64,000 bases of DNA. Source: Martinezella rhizogenes (GTDB taxonomy: Bacteria > Pseudomonadota > Alphaproteobacteria > Rhizobiales > Rhizobiaceae). Below the pieces are notes generated by a model. It was not told where the DNA came from and ran no database searches. It worked only from the letters and a program-made list of their open reading frames with translations. Below are positions 1-8,981 of this stretch, in pieces. The DNA is taken from assembly GCA_013322215.1 (NCBI GenBank), contig JAAMEZ010000006.1, positions 62,001-126,000 of the forward strand, read 5' to 3'. Within the stretch, counting starts at the first letter, position 1. Each line of letters opens with the position of its first letter. A program made the translations under genes and the position numbers.

Positions 1-312
1 ATGGTCTTTTTCGCATTGGCCATGTTCCAGTTCGGCTGGATCGGCTCCAACTTCAACTCTCTGGCAATGGAGCCTCTCGGCCACGTCGCCGGCACGGCAT
101 CCTCCGTACTCGGCTTCATGAGCACGGTTGGCGGCGCGTCGATCGGCGCCTGCATCGGGCAGTTCTATAACGGCACGGCAACGCCGATGGTCATCGGCTA
201 TTTCACCGTTTCCCTCATTGGCGTCGTCTTCGTGCTGATCGCTGAGAAGGGAAAGCTGTTCCGCCCGCACAATGCGCCGCCGCCAGCCGACCAGTCTCTC
301 GCTTTACATTGA
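1..312 (+). CDS. MFS transporter, Bcr/CflA-like, C-terminal fragment (cut by left edge)
   Basis: Only the last 103 residues are present; the frame is open to base 1, so the ATG at base 1 need not be the start. The fragment holds about three membrane helices and ends in a short charged and proline-rich tail. It aligns with the C-terminus of the next gene: both have GHxAGTA near the start, a glycine-rich helix, and a final AExGKLF. It is therefore a paralogue of the downstream Bcr/CflA-type drug efflux protein of the major facilitator superfamily, sitting in the inner membrane. Only 13 bases separate its stop from the start of the next gene, so the two are probably co-transcribed. The substrate cannot be told. 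Confidence 0.8.
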   Translation: MVFFALAMFQFGWIGSNFNSLAMEPLGHVAGTASSVLGFMSTVGGASIGACIGQFYNGTATPMVIGYFTVSLIGVVFVLIAEKGKLFRPHNAPPPADQSLALH

Positions 313-325
313 CAGGCATATTCGC

Positions 326-1621
326 ATGACAACCCCGCCTCAATCCCAGCAGCCGGCCCAGCAGCCGGCGCAATCCGGTTCCAGCCGCATCGGCCTCGGC
401 ATCGTGGAATTCATCCTCACGATCGCCCTGATGACGGCCAGCATCTCCATGGGCATCGACAGCATGCTGCCGGCGCTGCCGAATATCGGTCAGTCGCTGC
501 ATGTCGCCAACCCGAACGACACCCAGCTCGTCATCGGCGTCTATTTCCTCGGCTTCGGCATCTGCCAGCTTTTCTTCGGCAGCCTGTCGGATACCTATGG
601 CCGGCGATACATCCTGCTCGGCGGTCTGGCCTTCTATACGGTGACCCTGTTTGCCGCGGCTTGGAGCGGCAGCCTTTTTGCCCTGCTGGCGATGCGTTTT
701 GCGCAGGGCGTCGGCGCCGCAGCCGTGCGCATCACGACGCTTGCCATCGTCCGCGATTGCTTCGGCGGCCGCGAAATGGCGCGCGTCATGTCCTATGTGA
801 TGATCGTTTTCATGATCATGCCGATGGTGGCGCCCTTCGTCGGCCAGATGATCGTCGCCTATTCGAACTGGCAGTGGATTTTCATCCTGCTCGGCATCGT
901 CAGTGCCGGCCTCTTCCTGGTCGCCTTCTTCCGTATGAAGGAGACGCTGCCCGTTGAAGAGCGCCTGCCGCTCTCGGTCGCGTCGGTTCTTTCCGGCTTC
1001 AAGACGGTGCTGACCAACCGCATCACCTGCGGCTACATGATCGGCCTGACACTCTACACCGGCGTCATCTGCGCTTATATCGTCTCTGTGCAGCAGGTTT
1101 TCGGTGAAGTCTACGGGCTTGGAGACACGTTCCCGATCGCCTTTGCGGCAACGGCAGCCGGCACGGCCGTCGCACAGTTTGCCAATGGCTATTTCGTCCG
1201 AAGCTTCGGCATGCGCCGCATTTCCCATGCCGCCATGATCGTTTTCACCGTTTTAGGCGCCATCGGCTACATCGTCGGCATGTTCGGTCAGCCGAGCTTC
1301 ACCTTCATCTACATACTGATCTCGGTGATGTTGATGATGTTTGCTGTTATCACCACCAACTGCATGGCCATCAGCCTGGAGCTGATGGGCCATCTGGCAG
1401 GAACGGCGGCCGCAATCACCAGCTCGGTGTCCACCACGGTCGGCGTTCTCCTCGGCGGCGTCGTCGGTCAGATGTTCGATGGCACGGCACAGCCGTTGCT
1501 CGCCGGTTTCACGGTATTCGGTGCGTTGGCGATCGTTGCAACGCTGTGGGCGGAACGCGGCAAGCTCTTCACCCATCCCGGCGATACGCCGGCACTGGAG
1601 CCGGGCATGGGGCACGTCTAG
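326..1621 (+). CDS. MFS transporter, Bcr/CflA-type drug resistance efflux protein
   Basis: This is a 431-residue inner-membrane protein with about 12 hydrophobic helices, the usual size for the Bcr/CflA group of proton-driven multidrug exporters. The MFS motif A is visible between helices 2 and 3 as GSLSDTYGRRYILLGG, and an arginine-bearing helix-4 region (AVRITTLAIVRDCFGG) follows. An in-frame start 54 bases upstream exists, but it would overlap the end of the preceding gene and add a non-membrane basic leader; the ATG at 326 gives a short Gln/Pro-rich cytoplasmic N-terminus before helix 1. It follows a paralogue, so this is a tandem pair. Substrate unknown. Confidence 0.85.
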   Translation: MTTPPQSQQPAQQPAQSGSSRIGLGIVEFILTIALMTASISMGIDSMLPALPNIGQSLHVANPNDTQLVIGVYFLGFGICQLFFGSLSDTYGRRYILLGGLAFYTVTLFAAAWSGSLFALLAMRFAQGVGAAAVRITTLAIVRDCFGGREMARVMSYVMIVFMIMPMVAPFVGQMIVAYSNWQWIFILLGIVSAGLFLVAFFRMKETLPVEERLPLSVASVLSGFKTVLTNRITCGYMIGLTLYTGVICAYIVSVQQVFGEVYGLGDTFPIAFAATAAGTAVAQFANGYFVRSFGMRRISHAAMIVFTVLGAIGYIVGMFGQPSFTFIYILISVMLMMFAVITTNCMAISLELMGHLAGTAAAITSSVSTTVGVLLGGVVGQMFDGTAQPLLAGFTVFGALAIVATLWAERGKLFTHPGDTPALEPGMGHV

Positions 1622-1725
1622 AGCAATTCCAGCAAAAGTGCGAAGCGGTTTGTGTCCGGAATTGCGTGAAAACAAAGAGATAGAGCATTTCCGTGACTCC
1701 GTTTAAAAACGGAAATGCTTTAACA
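1621..1725. repeat. Rhizobial palindromic intergenic repeat, two hairpins
   Basis: Two inverted repeats lie in the gap between the convergent MFS and cyclase genes. The first pairs GCAATTCC (1623-1630) with GGAATTGC (1658-1665). The second pairs AGCATTTCCGT (1684-1694) with ACGGAAATGCT (1709-1719), 11 bp, followed by TTT. From memory, near-identical 'AATTCCAGCAAAAGTG...' sequences are scattered between genes in Rhizobium genomes; copy number was not checked. The second hairpin could also end transcription from either side. Confidence 0.7.
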
Positions 1726-1737
1726 TGTCTCACTTCG

Positions 1738-2676
1738 TTATGCGTCGCTGCGCGGGCGGCTGACCCAGCGCAGCGCCGCAGCGATCGCAAGACCGAATAG
1801 CGGCCACATAGCCCATGGCGTTCCATGCCAGGTGAACAGATTGATCATCACGATGCCGATACCTGTGATGACAAGGCTCGCAATAGCCATATCGATCTGC
1901 CTGTTGCTGCGAACGTAACGGAATGCAGCAGCCCACAGAATGGCAAGTATGGGCCATTTCGCCCAGAGATCGCCATGCCAGGTCAGCCCGTTGAGCGCGG
2001 CGAGACCGACGCAGACGATAAGCACCCCACCGTAACTGCGCCGCCAATCCAGGGGCATCGCCGCCTCTCGAGCCGCAGCGGGTTCGGGGGCTTCGGGCGC
2101 CCGCGAGGGAGGTGGAGCCGAACGATAGTCTGACGTGGTATCGACAACCTGCACGCCACCGATCCGCACCGCATAGCTCGGCACACCGCCCTCGATGTTC
2201 TTGACATCGAGCTGGCCAAGGAAATCGAAGCCGACCGCAACCTTGTTGCGGACCTGGTCATAGACCGTGTTGGAAATGACGATACCGCCCGGTACGGCGC
2301 GTGATTGCAGCCGGGCCGCAATATTGACGCCATCGCCATAAAGATCGTCGCCATCGGCGATCACGTCGCCGAGATTGAGCCCGATACGGAACAGCATCTG
2401 CTTGTCGGGATCGCTTACGGCATTGTAGCCGGCAAGCTCATTCTGCGTGTCAATCGCTGCGCGCACAGCCTCGACAACGCTGGGAAACTCGGCAAAGACG
2501 CCATCACCCCAGGTATTGATGACACGGCCGCCGTGCGCTTCGATCAGCCGTTTCATCGCATCGCGGTAACGACGAAGGGTCGAAAGCGTCCCCTCCTCGT
2601 CCTTGCCCATAAGGCGCGTGTAGTCCTGCACATCGGCGCAGAAGATGGTGGTCAGCTTGCGGCTCGTCTCGGACAT
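1738..2676 (-). CDS. Class III adenylate/guanylate cyclase with C-terminal membrane domain
   Basis: The 312-residue product has an N-terminal class III nucleotide cyclase domain (about residues 7-185), expected to make cAMP or cGMP from ATP or GTP. The two metal-binding aspartates are visible: D15 in FCADVQDYTRL and D58 in INTWGDGVF. The glycine-rich YGDGVNIAARL segment that follows is typical of bacterial cyclases of this type. After a Pro/Ala-rich linker (about 186-218) come four hydrophobic segments arranged as two copies of a two-helix unit, each with TWHG followed by W-A-x-WP. The ATG at 2676 is preferred over the one at 2685 because GAGG lies 9-10 bases ahead of it. The input signal is unknown. 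Confidence 0.85.
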   Translation of the reverse strand: MSETSRKLTTIFCADVQDYTRLMGKDEEGTLSTLRRYRDAMKRLIEAHGGRVINTWGDGVFAEFPSVVEAVRAAIDTQNELAGYNAVSDPDKQMLFRIGLNLGDVIADGDDLYGDGVNIAARLQSRAVPGGIVISNTVYDQVRNKVAVGFDFLGQLDVKNIEGGVPSYAVRIGGVQVVDTTSDYRSAPPPSRAPEAPEPAAAREAAMPLDWRRSYGGVLIVCVGLAALNGLTWHGDLWAKWPILAILWAAAFRYVRSNRQIDMAIASLVITGIGIVMINLFTWHGTPWAMWPLFGLAIAAALRWVSRPRSDA

Positions 2677-2791
2677 CTGTCTCATCCTCGCGGCAAGCGC
2701 CGACCAAGGCTCTTGCCTGTTGGAGCAAAGATAGCCCTCCAGCCGTTACTTTCCAAGGGGTCGTACCGGCAATCGTAGCGCGCTGCTCACC

Positions 2792-3616
2792 TCAGAGGGT
2801 GAAGACCTCGCGCCGCAGCAATTCCCAGGTATCCTTGTCCGCGGCGATCAGCAGCCCGCCATCGAGATGATGCGGCAGATAGGCTGAACCGTCAAAGCGG
2901 CGGACATAGGCGCCGGCTTCGGCTGATATCAGCGACCCCGCCAGATGATCCCAAGGCATCAGCTTGTTATACATGAGATAGTGCACATAGCCCCCTGCGA
3001 GCGTGCGGTATTCATGAGCCGCACAGCGATAGCAGGTCGTGTAGCGTACCTTGGCGAGATTACCCATGATCTCCGCGCGCTTTCCCTTGGGCAGGAAGCC
3101 CGTCGCTGCCATGCCGACCAACTCTTCCAGCGGAACCGACTGGGACACTTTGAGACGCAGCGTCTCGCCATCCGGCCGCCGCAGCCAGGCACCGCTGCCG
3201 CGTTCCGCCAGCACCCAATCGTCGCCCATCGGATCGAAGATGATGCCGGCGACCGTCTCGCCCTTCGAGACGACCGAAGCCATGACGCCGAACGCCGGAA
3301 TGCCGGCCGCGAAATTGAATGTGCCGTCGACCGGATCAACGATGATTGCGAGATCGGCATCCGCGAGCTTGGCCAATAGCGACGGGTCGGCCGCAACCGA
3401 TTCCTCGCCGACGAACAAAGCTTCCGGCCAGAGCCGCGCAACCTCGGCTTTTATCATATGCTCGGCACGCTCATCGGCTTCCGTCACCAGATCCGTCGCC
3501 TCGCTCTTGGCGCGGATATCGTCGCTGCCCAGCCTGCGAAAACGCGGCAGGATCTCCGTCTGTGCCGCGCGGCGCAGCACATGAGCAAGCGTGGTAACGT
3601 CAACGAGCGATGTCAT
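2792..3616 (-). CDS. Inositol monophosphatase family protein (paralogue B)
   Basis: A 274-residue member of the Mg2+/Li+-dependent phosphatase family that includes inositol monophosphatase, SuhB, CysQ and HisN-type histidinol phosphatase. The metal-binding motifs are present: GEE at 70-72, DPVDGT at 94-99, and PWDHLAG with Asp223. Length is that of the family. The start at 3616 has GGAAAA six bases upstream. It lies 16 bases downstream of a second family member (3633-4460), so the two form an operon and look like a tandem duplication. Which phosphate ester is hydrolysed cannot be read from the sequence; the gene should not be called suhB without further evidence. Confidence 0.87.
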   Translation of the reverse strand: MTSLVDVTTLAHVLRRAAQTEILPRFRRLGSDDIRAKSEATDLVTEADERAEHMIKAEVARLWPEALFVGEESVAADPSLLAKLADADLAIIVDPVDGTFNFAAGIPAFGVMASVVSKGETVAGIIFDPMGDDWVLAERGSGAWLRRPDGETLRLKVSQSVPLEELVGMAATGFLPKGKRAEIMGNLAKVRYTTCYRCAAHEYRTLAGGYVHYLMYNKLMPWDHLAGSLISAEAGAYVRRFDGSAYLPHHLDGGLLIAADKDTWELLRREVFTL

Positions 3617-3632
3617 GCTTTTTCCTTTCGCG

Positions 3633-4460
3633 TCAAGCGCCGATGATCTCGCGACGGATCATCCGCCAGCTTTCCTCATCCGGCGCAGAAATAATGCCGC
3701 CCGTCGTCTCGCCGGGTCGGTAGGGCGTGCCATCGAATTTGGCGGTATAACCACCTGCTTCCTGATGCGCCAGCACGCCGGCAAGATGATCCCACGGCAT
3801 CAGCTTTGAATGGCCGATGAAGTGCCACTTGCCTGAAGCCACCATCCAATATTCGTAAGCCGAGCAATTCACTGAGAAAACCATCCGGGTCTTGGACAGG
3901 TTGCCGCAGATGCGCGACCGATCCGGTTCGTCCATATGACCCCAGGATATCGCGCCCGTCATCGCGCTCAAGGGCGCGGGTGCGGCAACGGTAAGCCGCC
4001 TCGCCTGTCCGGTTTGCCGGCGCAAAAACGCGCCGCCACCCTTAACGGCGGTCAGGGTGTCGCCAAGCACCGGATCATGGATGATGCTGGCGATCGTCTC
4101 GCCATTGGCGATGACAGCGACTATCGTCCCGAAGACCGGCAGTCCGGCAGCGAAATTGAACGTGCCGTCCACCGGGTCGATGGTGAAAGCCAGCTCGGCA
4201 TGCGCCAGCGCCGGCACGACGGACTTGTCAGCCTCATAGGCTTCTTCGCCGACGATGACGGCCTTCGGAAAACGCGTCTTCAGCGCCGCGGTGATGTGAC
4301 GCTCAGCCAGAAGATCGGCCTCGGTCACGAGGTCGATAGCCGAGGTCTTTTCCGATATGTCGCCAGCGTCCAAATTGCGGAAGCGCGGCATGATTTCAGT
4401 TGCCGCCGCTTCGGCAACGATCGTCATCACATAGTCGAAATCCGTATCGGAGAAGGTCAT
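3633..4460 (-). CDS. Inositol monophosphatase family protein (paralogue A)
   Basis: This 275-residue protein has the same layout as its downstream neighbour: IDLVTEAD near residue 45, GEE at 71-73, DPVDGTFNFAAG from 95, and PWDHLAG in the C-terminal part, the set that binds the catalytic metal ions in the inositol monophosphatase superfamily. It is the first gene of a two-gene operon. The two proteins share the unusual wording DPVDGTFNFAAG and a C-terminal W-x-x-(I/L)-RRE, supporting duplication. Substrate unknown; a sugar or inositol phosphate, or histidinol phosphate, are all possible. Confidence 0.87.
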   Translation of the reverse strand: MTFSDTDFDYVMTIVAEAAATEIMPRFRNLDAGDISEKTSAIDLVTEADLLAERHITAALKTRFPKAVIVGEEAYEADKSVVPALAHAELAFTIDPVDGTFNFAAGLPVFGTIVAVIANGETIASIIHDPVLGDTLTAVKGGGAFLRRQTGQARRLTVAAPAPLSAMTGAISWGHMDEPDRSRICGNLSKTRMVFSVNCSAYEYWMVASGKWHFIGHSKLMPWDHLAGVLAHQEAGGYTAKFDGTPYRPGETTGGIISAPDEESWRMIRREIIGA

Positions 4461-4533
4461 CGGAAGCCTCTGTTTTGAAAGGGCTTCCTCTTATGCCCGA
4501 TTCGATGACATCGGTGTGGCAAAAGCGCTGAAT

Positions 4534-5421
4534 TTACGCTCGCTCGCCGGAAGATCCCTGTGTCATCAAGCCAGCGAAATCGAACAGTTTCGGGTCGAGC
4601 AGGTGCGACGGGTTCACATGCGCCAGTGCACGCAGCATCGTATCCTTGCGGCCCGGCATGCGCCGCTCGATATCGGCAAGCATGTCCTTCATGGCATTGC
4701 GCTGCAATCCGTCCTGCGAACCGCAGAGATCGCAGGGAATGATTGGAAACTGCATGGCTGTCGCAAACTTGGCGAGATCGTCCTCGGCCGCATAGGCAAG
4801 CGGACGCAGCAGCACCAGGTCGCCCTCGTCATTGAGCAGCTTCGCGGGCATGGAGGCCAGCCGGCCGCCATGGAAGAAGTTCATGAAGAAGGTTTCGAGA
4901 ATATCCTCGCGATGATGGCCGAGCACCAGCGCGTCGCAGCCCTCTTCGCGGGCAATGCGATAGAGATTGCCGCGGCGAAGGCGCGAACAGAGCGAGCAAT
5001 AGGTCGCACCCTCCGGCACCTTATCCTTCACGATCGAATAGGTGTCGCGATACTCGATGCGATGGGTGACGCCGATCTTCGTCAGATAATCTGGCAGAAC
5101 ATGCTTCGGAAAATTCGGCTGCCCCTGATCGAGATTACAGGCGATCAATTCCACAGGCAGCAGACCACGCCATTTCAGATCAAGCAGCAGCGCCAGCAGA
5201 CCGTAGGAATCCTTGCCTCCGGAAAGGCCGACCAGCCAGCGCTTCTGGCCCTTCAGCATCTGGAAATCCTCCATAGCCTGGCGCACCTGCCGTAACAGAC
5301 GCTTGCGCAGCTTGTTGAAGGAGACGGACCGCGGCGCATCGGTAAACATCGGATGCGCGGCAGAGCCGCCATCTTCAGCCTCGATATCGATTTCGTCTTT
5401 CACCGTGGTCGCGATATTCAT
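4534..5421 (-). CDS. ttcA: tRNA 2-thiocytidine(32) synthetase TtcA
   Basis: TtcA uses ATP and a [4Fe-4S] cluster to thiolate cytidine 32 in some tRNAs. The 295-residue product has the PP-loop [12 protein letters not shown] that binds ATP and both cysteine pairs of the family, in [11 protein letters not shown] and PCDLCGSQ. The frame is open further upstream, but the extra 46 residues are arginine/tryptophan-rich and unlike the family; the ATG at 5421 ([10 protein letters not shown]) gives the usual start. It lies 61 bases downstream of glsA on the same strand and may be co-transcribed with it. Confidence 0.9.
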   Translation of the reverse strand: MNIATTVKDEIDIEAEDGGSAAHPMFTDAPRSVSFNKLRKRLLRQVRQAMEDFQMLKGQKRWLVGLSGGKDSYGLLALLLDLKWRGLLPVELIACNLDQGQPNFPKHVLPDYLTKIGVTHRIEYRDTYSIVKDKVPEGATYCSLCSRLRRGNLYRIAREEGCDALVLGHHREDILETFFMNFFHGGRLASMPAKLLNDEGDLVLLRPLAYAAEDDLAKFATAMQFPIIPCDLCGSQDGLQRNAMKDMLADIERRMPGRKDTMLRALAHVNPSHLLDPKLFDFAGLMTQGSSGERA

Positions 5422-5482
5422 TCCGTCATTCCTTGGATCTCGCCACGCTGATAGCAGAAAGCGGGACGAGAAGACATGGGTA

Positions 5483-6412
5483 TCAATCGCCGAATACGGA
5501 CCAGCCCGTGCGGGCCGCCAGCATCTCCAGCGCCACGGCACCGAGCTGAGAATTGCCAACCTTGTTCAGCCCCGGCGACCAGGCCGCAATCGAGCCGATG
5601 CCCGGCGCCACGGCGAGAATGCCGCCGCCGACACCGCTCTTGCCCGGCAGGCCGACGTGATAGGCAAAATCGCCAGACCCATCGTAGTGGCCGCAGGTCA
5701 GCATCAGCGCATTGATGCGTCGCGCCCGCTTCGGCGAAACGACGGAGTGACCGGTGATCGGATTACTGCCGCGTGCAGCGAGATAGAGCCCCGCCTTGGC
5801 AAGCTGCTGGCAGCTCATCGCAAGCGCGCATTGATGGAAATAGACGCCGAGCACATGCTCGACCGGATGGTGGATATTGCCATAGGCGCGCATGAAATTG
5901 GCGAGCGCGAAATTGCGGTAGCCCGTCTGCGTCTCGGAACGCGCCACCTTGTCGTCGATGCTGATCGTCTCGTCGTCGGCCACATAGCGCACGAAGCGCA
6001 GAAGCTCGCCGATCGCCTCGCGCGGCTCGTGCCCCGCCAGCACGACGTCGCTGATCGCGATAGCGCCCGCATTGATGAAAGGGTTGCGCGGGATGCCTTC
6101 CTCTCGCTCGAGCTGAACGATGGAATTGAAAGACGTGCCCGATGGTTCGCGCCCCACGCGCTTCCAGAGGCTTTCCCCGACCTTGCCGAGCGCAAGCGTC
6201 AGCATGAAGACCTTTGAGATGCTCTGGATGGAGAAGGGTACGCCGGCATCGCCGATGCTGTAGACATCGCCGTCAACGGTGGCGATCGCCATGCCGAATT
6301 GCTTCGGGTCGACCTTCGCCAGCTCCGGAATATAATCGGCAACCTTGCCCTCGCCGATGCGCGGCGAAAGCTCCGCATGAATGCCGTCGAGAATAGCCTG
6401 CAAATCCGTCAT
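5483..6412 (-). CDS. glsA: Glutaminase A
   Basis: Hydrolyses L-glutamine to glutamate and ammonia in the cytoplasm. The 309-residue protein has the beta-lactamase-like serine fold of bacterial glutaminases, with the catalytic S-x-x-K as SISK at residues 64-67, and the family segments NPFINAGAI and [11 protein letters not shown]. The ATG at 6412 ([10 protein letters not shown]) is preceded by GGAG with six bases of spacing, so a longer in-frame form starting at 6460 is rejected; that form would run through the rpsD terminator hairpin. The hairpin's U-run lies directly ahead of the ribosome binding site, so expression depends either on readthrough from rpsD or on a promoter inside the short gap. 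Confidence 0.93.
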   Translation of the reverse strand: MTDLQAILDGIHAELSPRIGEGKVADYIPELAKVDPKQFGMAIATVDGDVYSIGDAGVPFSIQSISKVFMLTLALGKVGESLWKRVGREPSGTSFNSIVQLEREEGIPRNPFINAGAIAISDVVLAGHEPREAIGELLRFVRYVADDETISIDDKVARSETQTGYRNFALANFMRAYGNIHHPVEHVLGVYFHQCALAMSCQQLAKAGLYLAARGSNPITGHSVVSPKRARRINALMLTCGHYDGSGDFAYHVGLPGKSGVGGGILAVAPGIGSIAAWSPGLNKVGNSQLGAVALEMLAARTGWSVFGD

Positions 6413-6429
6413 GAGGCGCTCCAAAGACA

Positions 6430-6458
6430 AAAAAGCCGCTCGAACCGAGCGGCTTTTC
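6430..6458 (-). terminator. Rho-independent terminator of rpsD
   Basis: A 12-bp perfect stem (arms 6431-6442 and 6446-6457, AAAAGCCGCTCG) with a three-base loop. Read on the minus strand it is followed by TTTTTTG. It starts about 25 bases after the rpsD stop codon. Confidence 0.9.
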
Positions 6459-6483
6459 ATTCATCAAGAAAGTTATCCGCTTA

Positions 6484-7101
6484 TTAACGCGAATAGAATT
6501 CGACGACCAGATGCGGTTCCATGACGACGGCGTAAGGCACGTCGGCAAGAGCCGGGATGCGGGCGAAGGTCGCAACCATCTTGTTGTGGTCGGCTTCGAT
6601 GTAGTCCGGAACGTCGCGCTCAGCGAGAGAAACGGCTTCCAGAACCGTTACGAGCTGCTTGGACTTTTCGCGAACTTCGATAACGTCGCCAGCCTTGCAG
6701 CGGTACGAACCGACGTTGACGCGAACGCCGTTGACCGTGACGTGGCCATGGTTGACGAACTGACGGGCAGCGAAGACGGTCGGAACGAACTTGGCGCGGT
6801 AGACGATCGCGTCGAGGCGCGATTCGAGCAGGCCGATCAGGTTTTCCGAGGTGTCGCCCTTGCGACGGTCAGCTTCAGCGAAGATGGCGCGGAATTGCTT
6901 CTCGCGCAGGTCGCCGTAGTAGCCCTTCAGCTTCTGCTTGGCGCGCAGCTGCACGCCGAAGTCGGAGAGCTTGCCCTTGCGGCGCTGGCCGTGCTGGCCC
7001 GGGCCGTATTCGCGACGGTTAACCGGGGACTTCGGACGGCCCCAGATGTTTTCGCCCATACGGCGGTCAATTTTGTACTTGGACGATTCGCGCTTGCTCA
7101 T
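6484..7101 (-). CDS. rpsD: 30S ribosomal protein S4
   Basis: S4 binds 16S rRNA early in assembly of the small ribosomal subunit. The 205-residue product begins [16 protein letters not shown], has the N-terminal [18 protein letters not shown] region, and the S4 RNA-binding domain (about 95-155, [14 protein letters not shown]...[11 protein letters not shown]). It ends VVEFYSR, as S4 of this group does. The reading frame continues 18 codons upstream, but only the ATG at 7101 gives the conserved N-terminus. As in other alphaproteobacteria it stands alone, outside the alpha operon, with its own terminator. Confidence 0.97.
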   Translation of the reverse strand: MSKRESSKYKIDRRMGENIWGRPKSPVNRREYGPGQHGQRRKGKLSDFGVQLRAKQKLKGYYGDLREKQFRAIFAEADRRKGDTSENLIGLLESRLDAIVYRAKFVPTVFAARQFVNHGHVTVNGVRVNVGSYRCKAGDVIEVREKSKQLVTVLEAVSLAERDVPDYIEADHNKMVATFARIPALADVPYAVVMEPHLVVEFYSR

Positions 7102-7333
7102 CGCATTTCCTTTCAAACGTTGCCGCGGCCCGTTGCCGAACCACGAAGGAAACACGCCCTCCTCTGAACTCCGTTTTCGAGCTCTGACAGGCTTCTCACA
7201 TTAGCGAACGGAGAAAGCCACGGGACATGTCAAATGAAACACCGGACATTTCTGCCCGGCGTTGGCGCGGTCTGTAAGGGGTTGTCATGGAATTGTCAAC
7301 AGCGCCAGACGCTCTTCAGCGACAATACGGCAG

Positions 7334-8851
7334 CTATTCCGCTGCCGCCTGCTCGCCACCATCCAGATCAGGCGCATTGGCATCGCCAGGCGCGGTCTGG
7401 GACCCCATATCCGGGAAGGCAACGATACGCTTGCCCGAAAAATCCGTGTGAACGACGACGCTGCCCTGCTCCTCGAAATAGCTGAGCAGACGGCGAGCGC
7501 GCCGCGCTGAATGCGTGCCATAAGCGCGGGCGATACGCGCGTCGGACGGGCACGGCTCACCGCTGATGGCGGCCTTCGCCAGCATCAGGAAGACGCCCTG
7601 GAGGTCATCGGTGACGCTGGAGGACAGCGAGAGCGCCGTCGCCCACTGGTCAGTCGCCATGACGTCCTCGTCTGCACCGGAGCGGGCAATCGCCACGCGC
7701 CGACGGAACTCCGACAGGCTCATCGGCGTACCGGGAACCCGGCGCATACGCAAACGAACGAGAAACTCCTGATAGAGCACCGAATCCGTACGGAATCCGG
7801 AAGCGGGGTCGTCGAGGATTTCGGAGAGCACAGCACCCACCCTCGCCTCGCGATCCTCGCTCGATAGTTCCGACTGGTTGACCTTCGGTTCTGTCGGCGC
7901 CGGGCTTGCGGCTGGCACGGAACGGGAAAGCTCCGCCAGAATATCGGTCGTGGGACGCGGCGCTGGCGCCGTACGGCGCACAATGGCTTTGGAAAACTCC
8001 TCCGGGTCCGGCGTGAAGATCAGATCCTCGACATCCTGCGGCGCATCCGGCAACGGCATCAGCTTCGGGCTGGAGGAACGCGCCGATGTTTCCACCGTGC
8101 CGATGGTGATCGGCAACGGCCGGCGCGAGAGTGCCGGCCCCAGTGCGACGAAATTGCCGCGCTTCAGGTCACGGAACATTTCCGCCTGCCTGCGATCCAT
8201 GCCGAGAAGATCGGCGGCGCGGGCCATGTCGATATCGAGGAAGGTGCGGCCCATCAGGAAATTGGAGGCCTCCGCGGCAACGTTCTTGGCGAGCTTCGCC
8301 AGTCGCTGTGTGGCGATGACGCCGGCAAGACCGCGCTTTCGGCCACGGCACATCAGATTGGTCATGGCGCCCAGCGACATCTTGCGCGCATCTTCCGAAA
8401 CGTCGCCGCCTACCGAAGGCGCAAACATCTGCGCCTCGTCGACAACGACAAGCACCGGATACCAGAATTCACGATCGGCATCGAACATACCATTGAGGAA
8501 GGCGGCGGCAGCGCGCATCTGCTGCTCGATGTCGAGCCCCTCCAGCGTCAGCACGCAGGAAACCCGATGCTGACGGATGCGGTTGGCAATGCCGGCAAGC
8601 TCTGCCTCTGTGCGCTCGCCATCGACGACGACGTGGCCGAACTTGTCGGCCAGCGTGACGAAATCGCCTTCAGGATCGATGATGACCTGCTGCACCCATT
8701 GTGCAGACTGCTCCAGCAGCCGCCGTAAGAGATGCGATTTTCCGGAGCCGGAATTGCCCTGCACCAGAAGACGCGTCGCCAGCAGCTCCTCGATATCGAG
8801 CTGGGCGCTGGTCCCGCCGGACGCCGTTCCCATGTCGATGCCGACCTGCAA
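7334..8851 (-). CDS. HerA-like / DUF87 ATP-binding protein
   Basis: A 505-residue cytoplasmic ATPase of the HerA/FtsK-like superfamily. The Walker A motif is GNSGSGKS (32-39) and the Walker B is VLVVVDEAQMF; RGRKRGLAGVIATQR follows, as in DUF87 proteins. The C-terminal 200 residues are charged and probably partly helical, without a recognised domain. The start is taken as TTG at 8851 because AGGGGAA lies five bases upstream; the frame is open to 9016 but this would overlap the preceding gene. No NurA-like nuclease or DNA-repair partner is next to it, so a role in DNA end processing is not supported by context. Possible functions include DNA translocation; unproven. Confidence 0.75.
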   Translation of the reverse strand: MQVGIDMGTASGGTSAQLDIEELLATRLLVQGNSGSGKSHLLRRLLEQSAQWVQQVIIDPEGDFVTLADKFGHVVVDGERTEAELAGIANRIRQHRVSCVLTLEGLDIEQQMRAAAAFLNGMFDADREFWYPVLVVVDEAQMFAPSVGGDVSEDARKMSLGAMTNLMCRGRKRGLAGVIATQRLAKLAKNVAAEASNFLMGRTFLDIDMARAADLLGMDRRQAEMFRDLKRGNFVALGPALSRRPLPITIGTVETSARSSSPKLMPLPDAPQDVEDLIFTPDPEEFSKAIVRRTAPAPRPTTDILAELSRSVPAASPAPTEPKVNQSELSSEDREARVGAVLSEILDDPASGFRTDSVLYQEFLVRLRMRRVPGTPMSLSEFRRRVAIARSGADEDVMATDQWATALSLSSSVTDDLQGVFLMLAKAAISGEPCPSDARIARAYGTHSARRARRLLSYFEEQGSVVVHTDFSGKRIVAFPDMGSQTAPGDANAPDLDGGEQAAAE

Positions 8852-8981
8852 TGCACTTCCCCTATGAGCGAGAATCAAACGTGGATACGCCCCATCTTTC
8901 TGAAAGGACGCGCCTCCGTCTAGCAAAGATTTCCAAGCTTCGCGCCCGTGGATTGAAAAAACCCACAGGCGATTGCAGATG

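Noticed and set aside
7334..8851. HerA-like ATPase as part of an antiphage defence system
   Set aside because: No nuclease, SIR2 or other defence gene lies next to it, and the surroundings are housekeeping genes.
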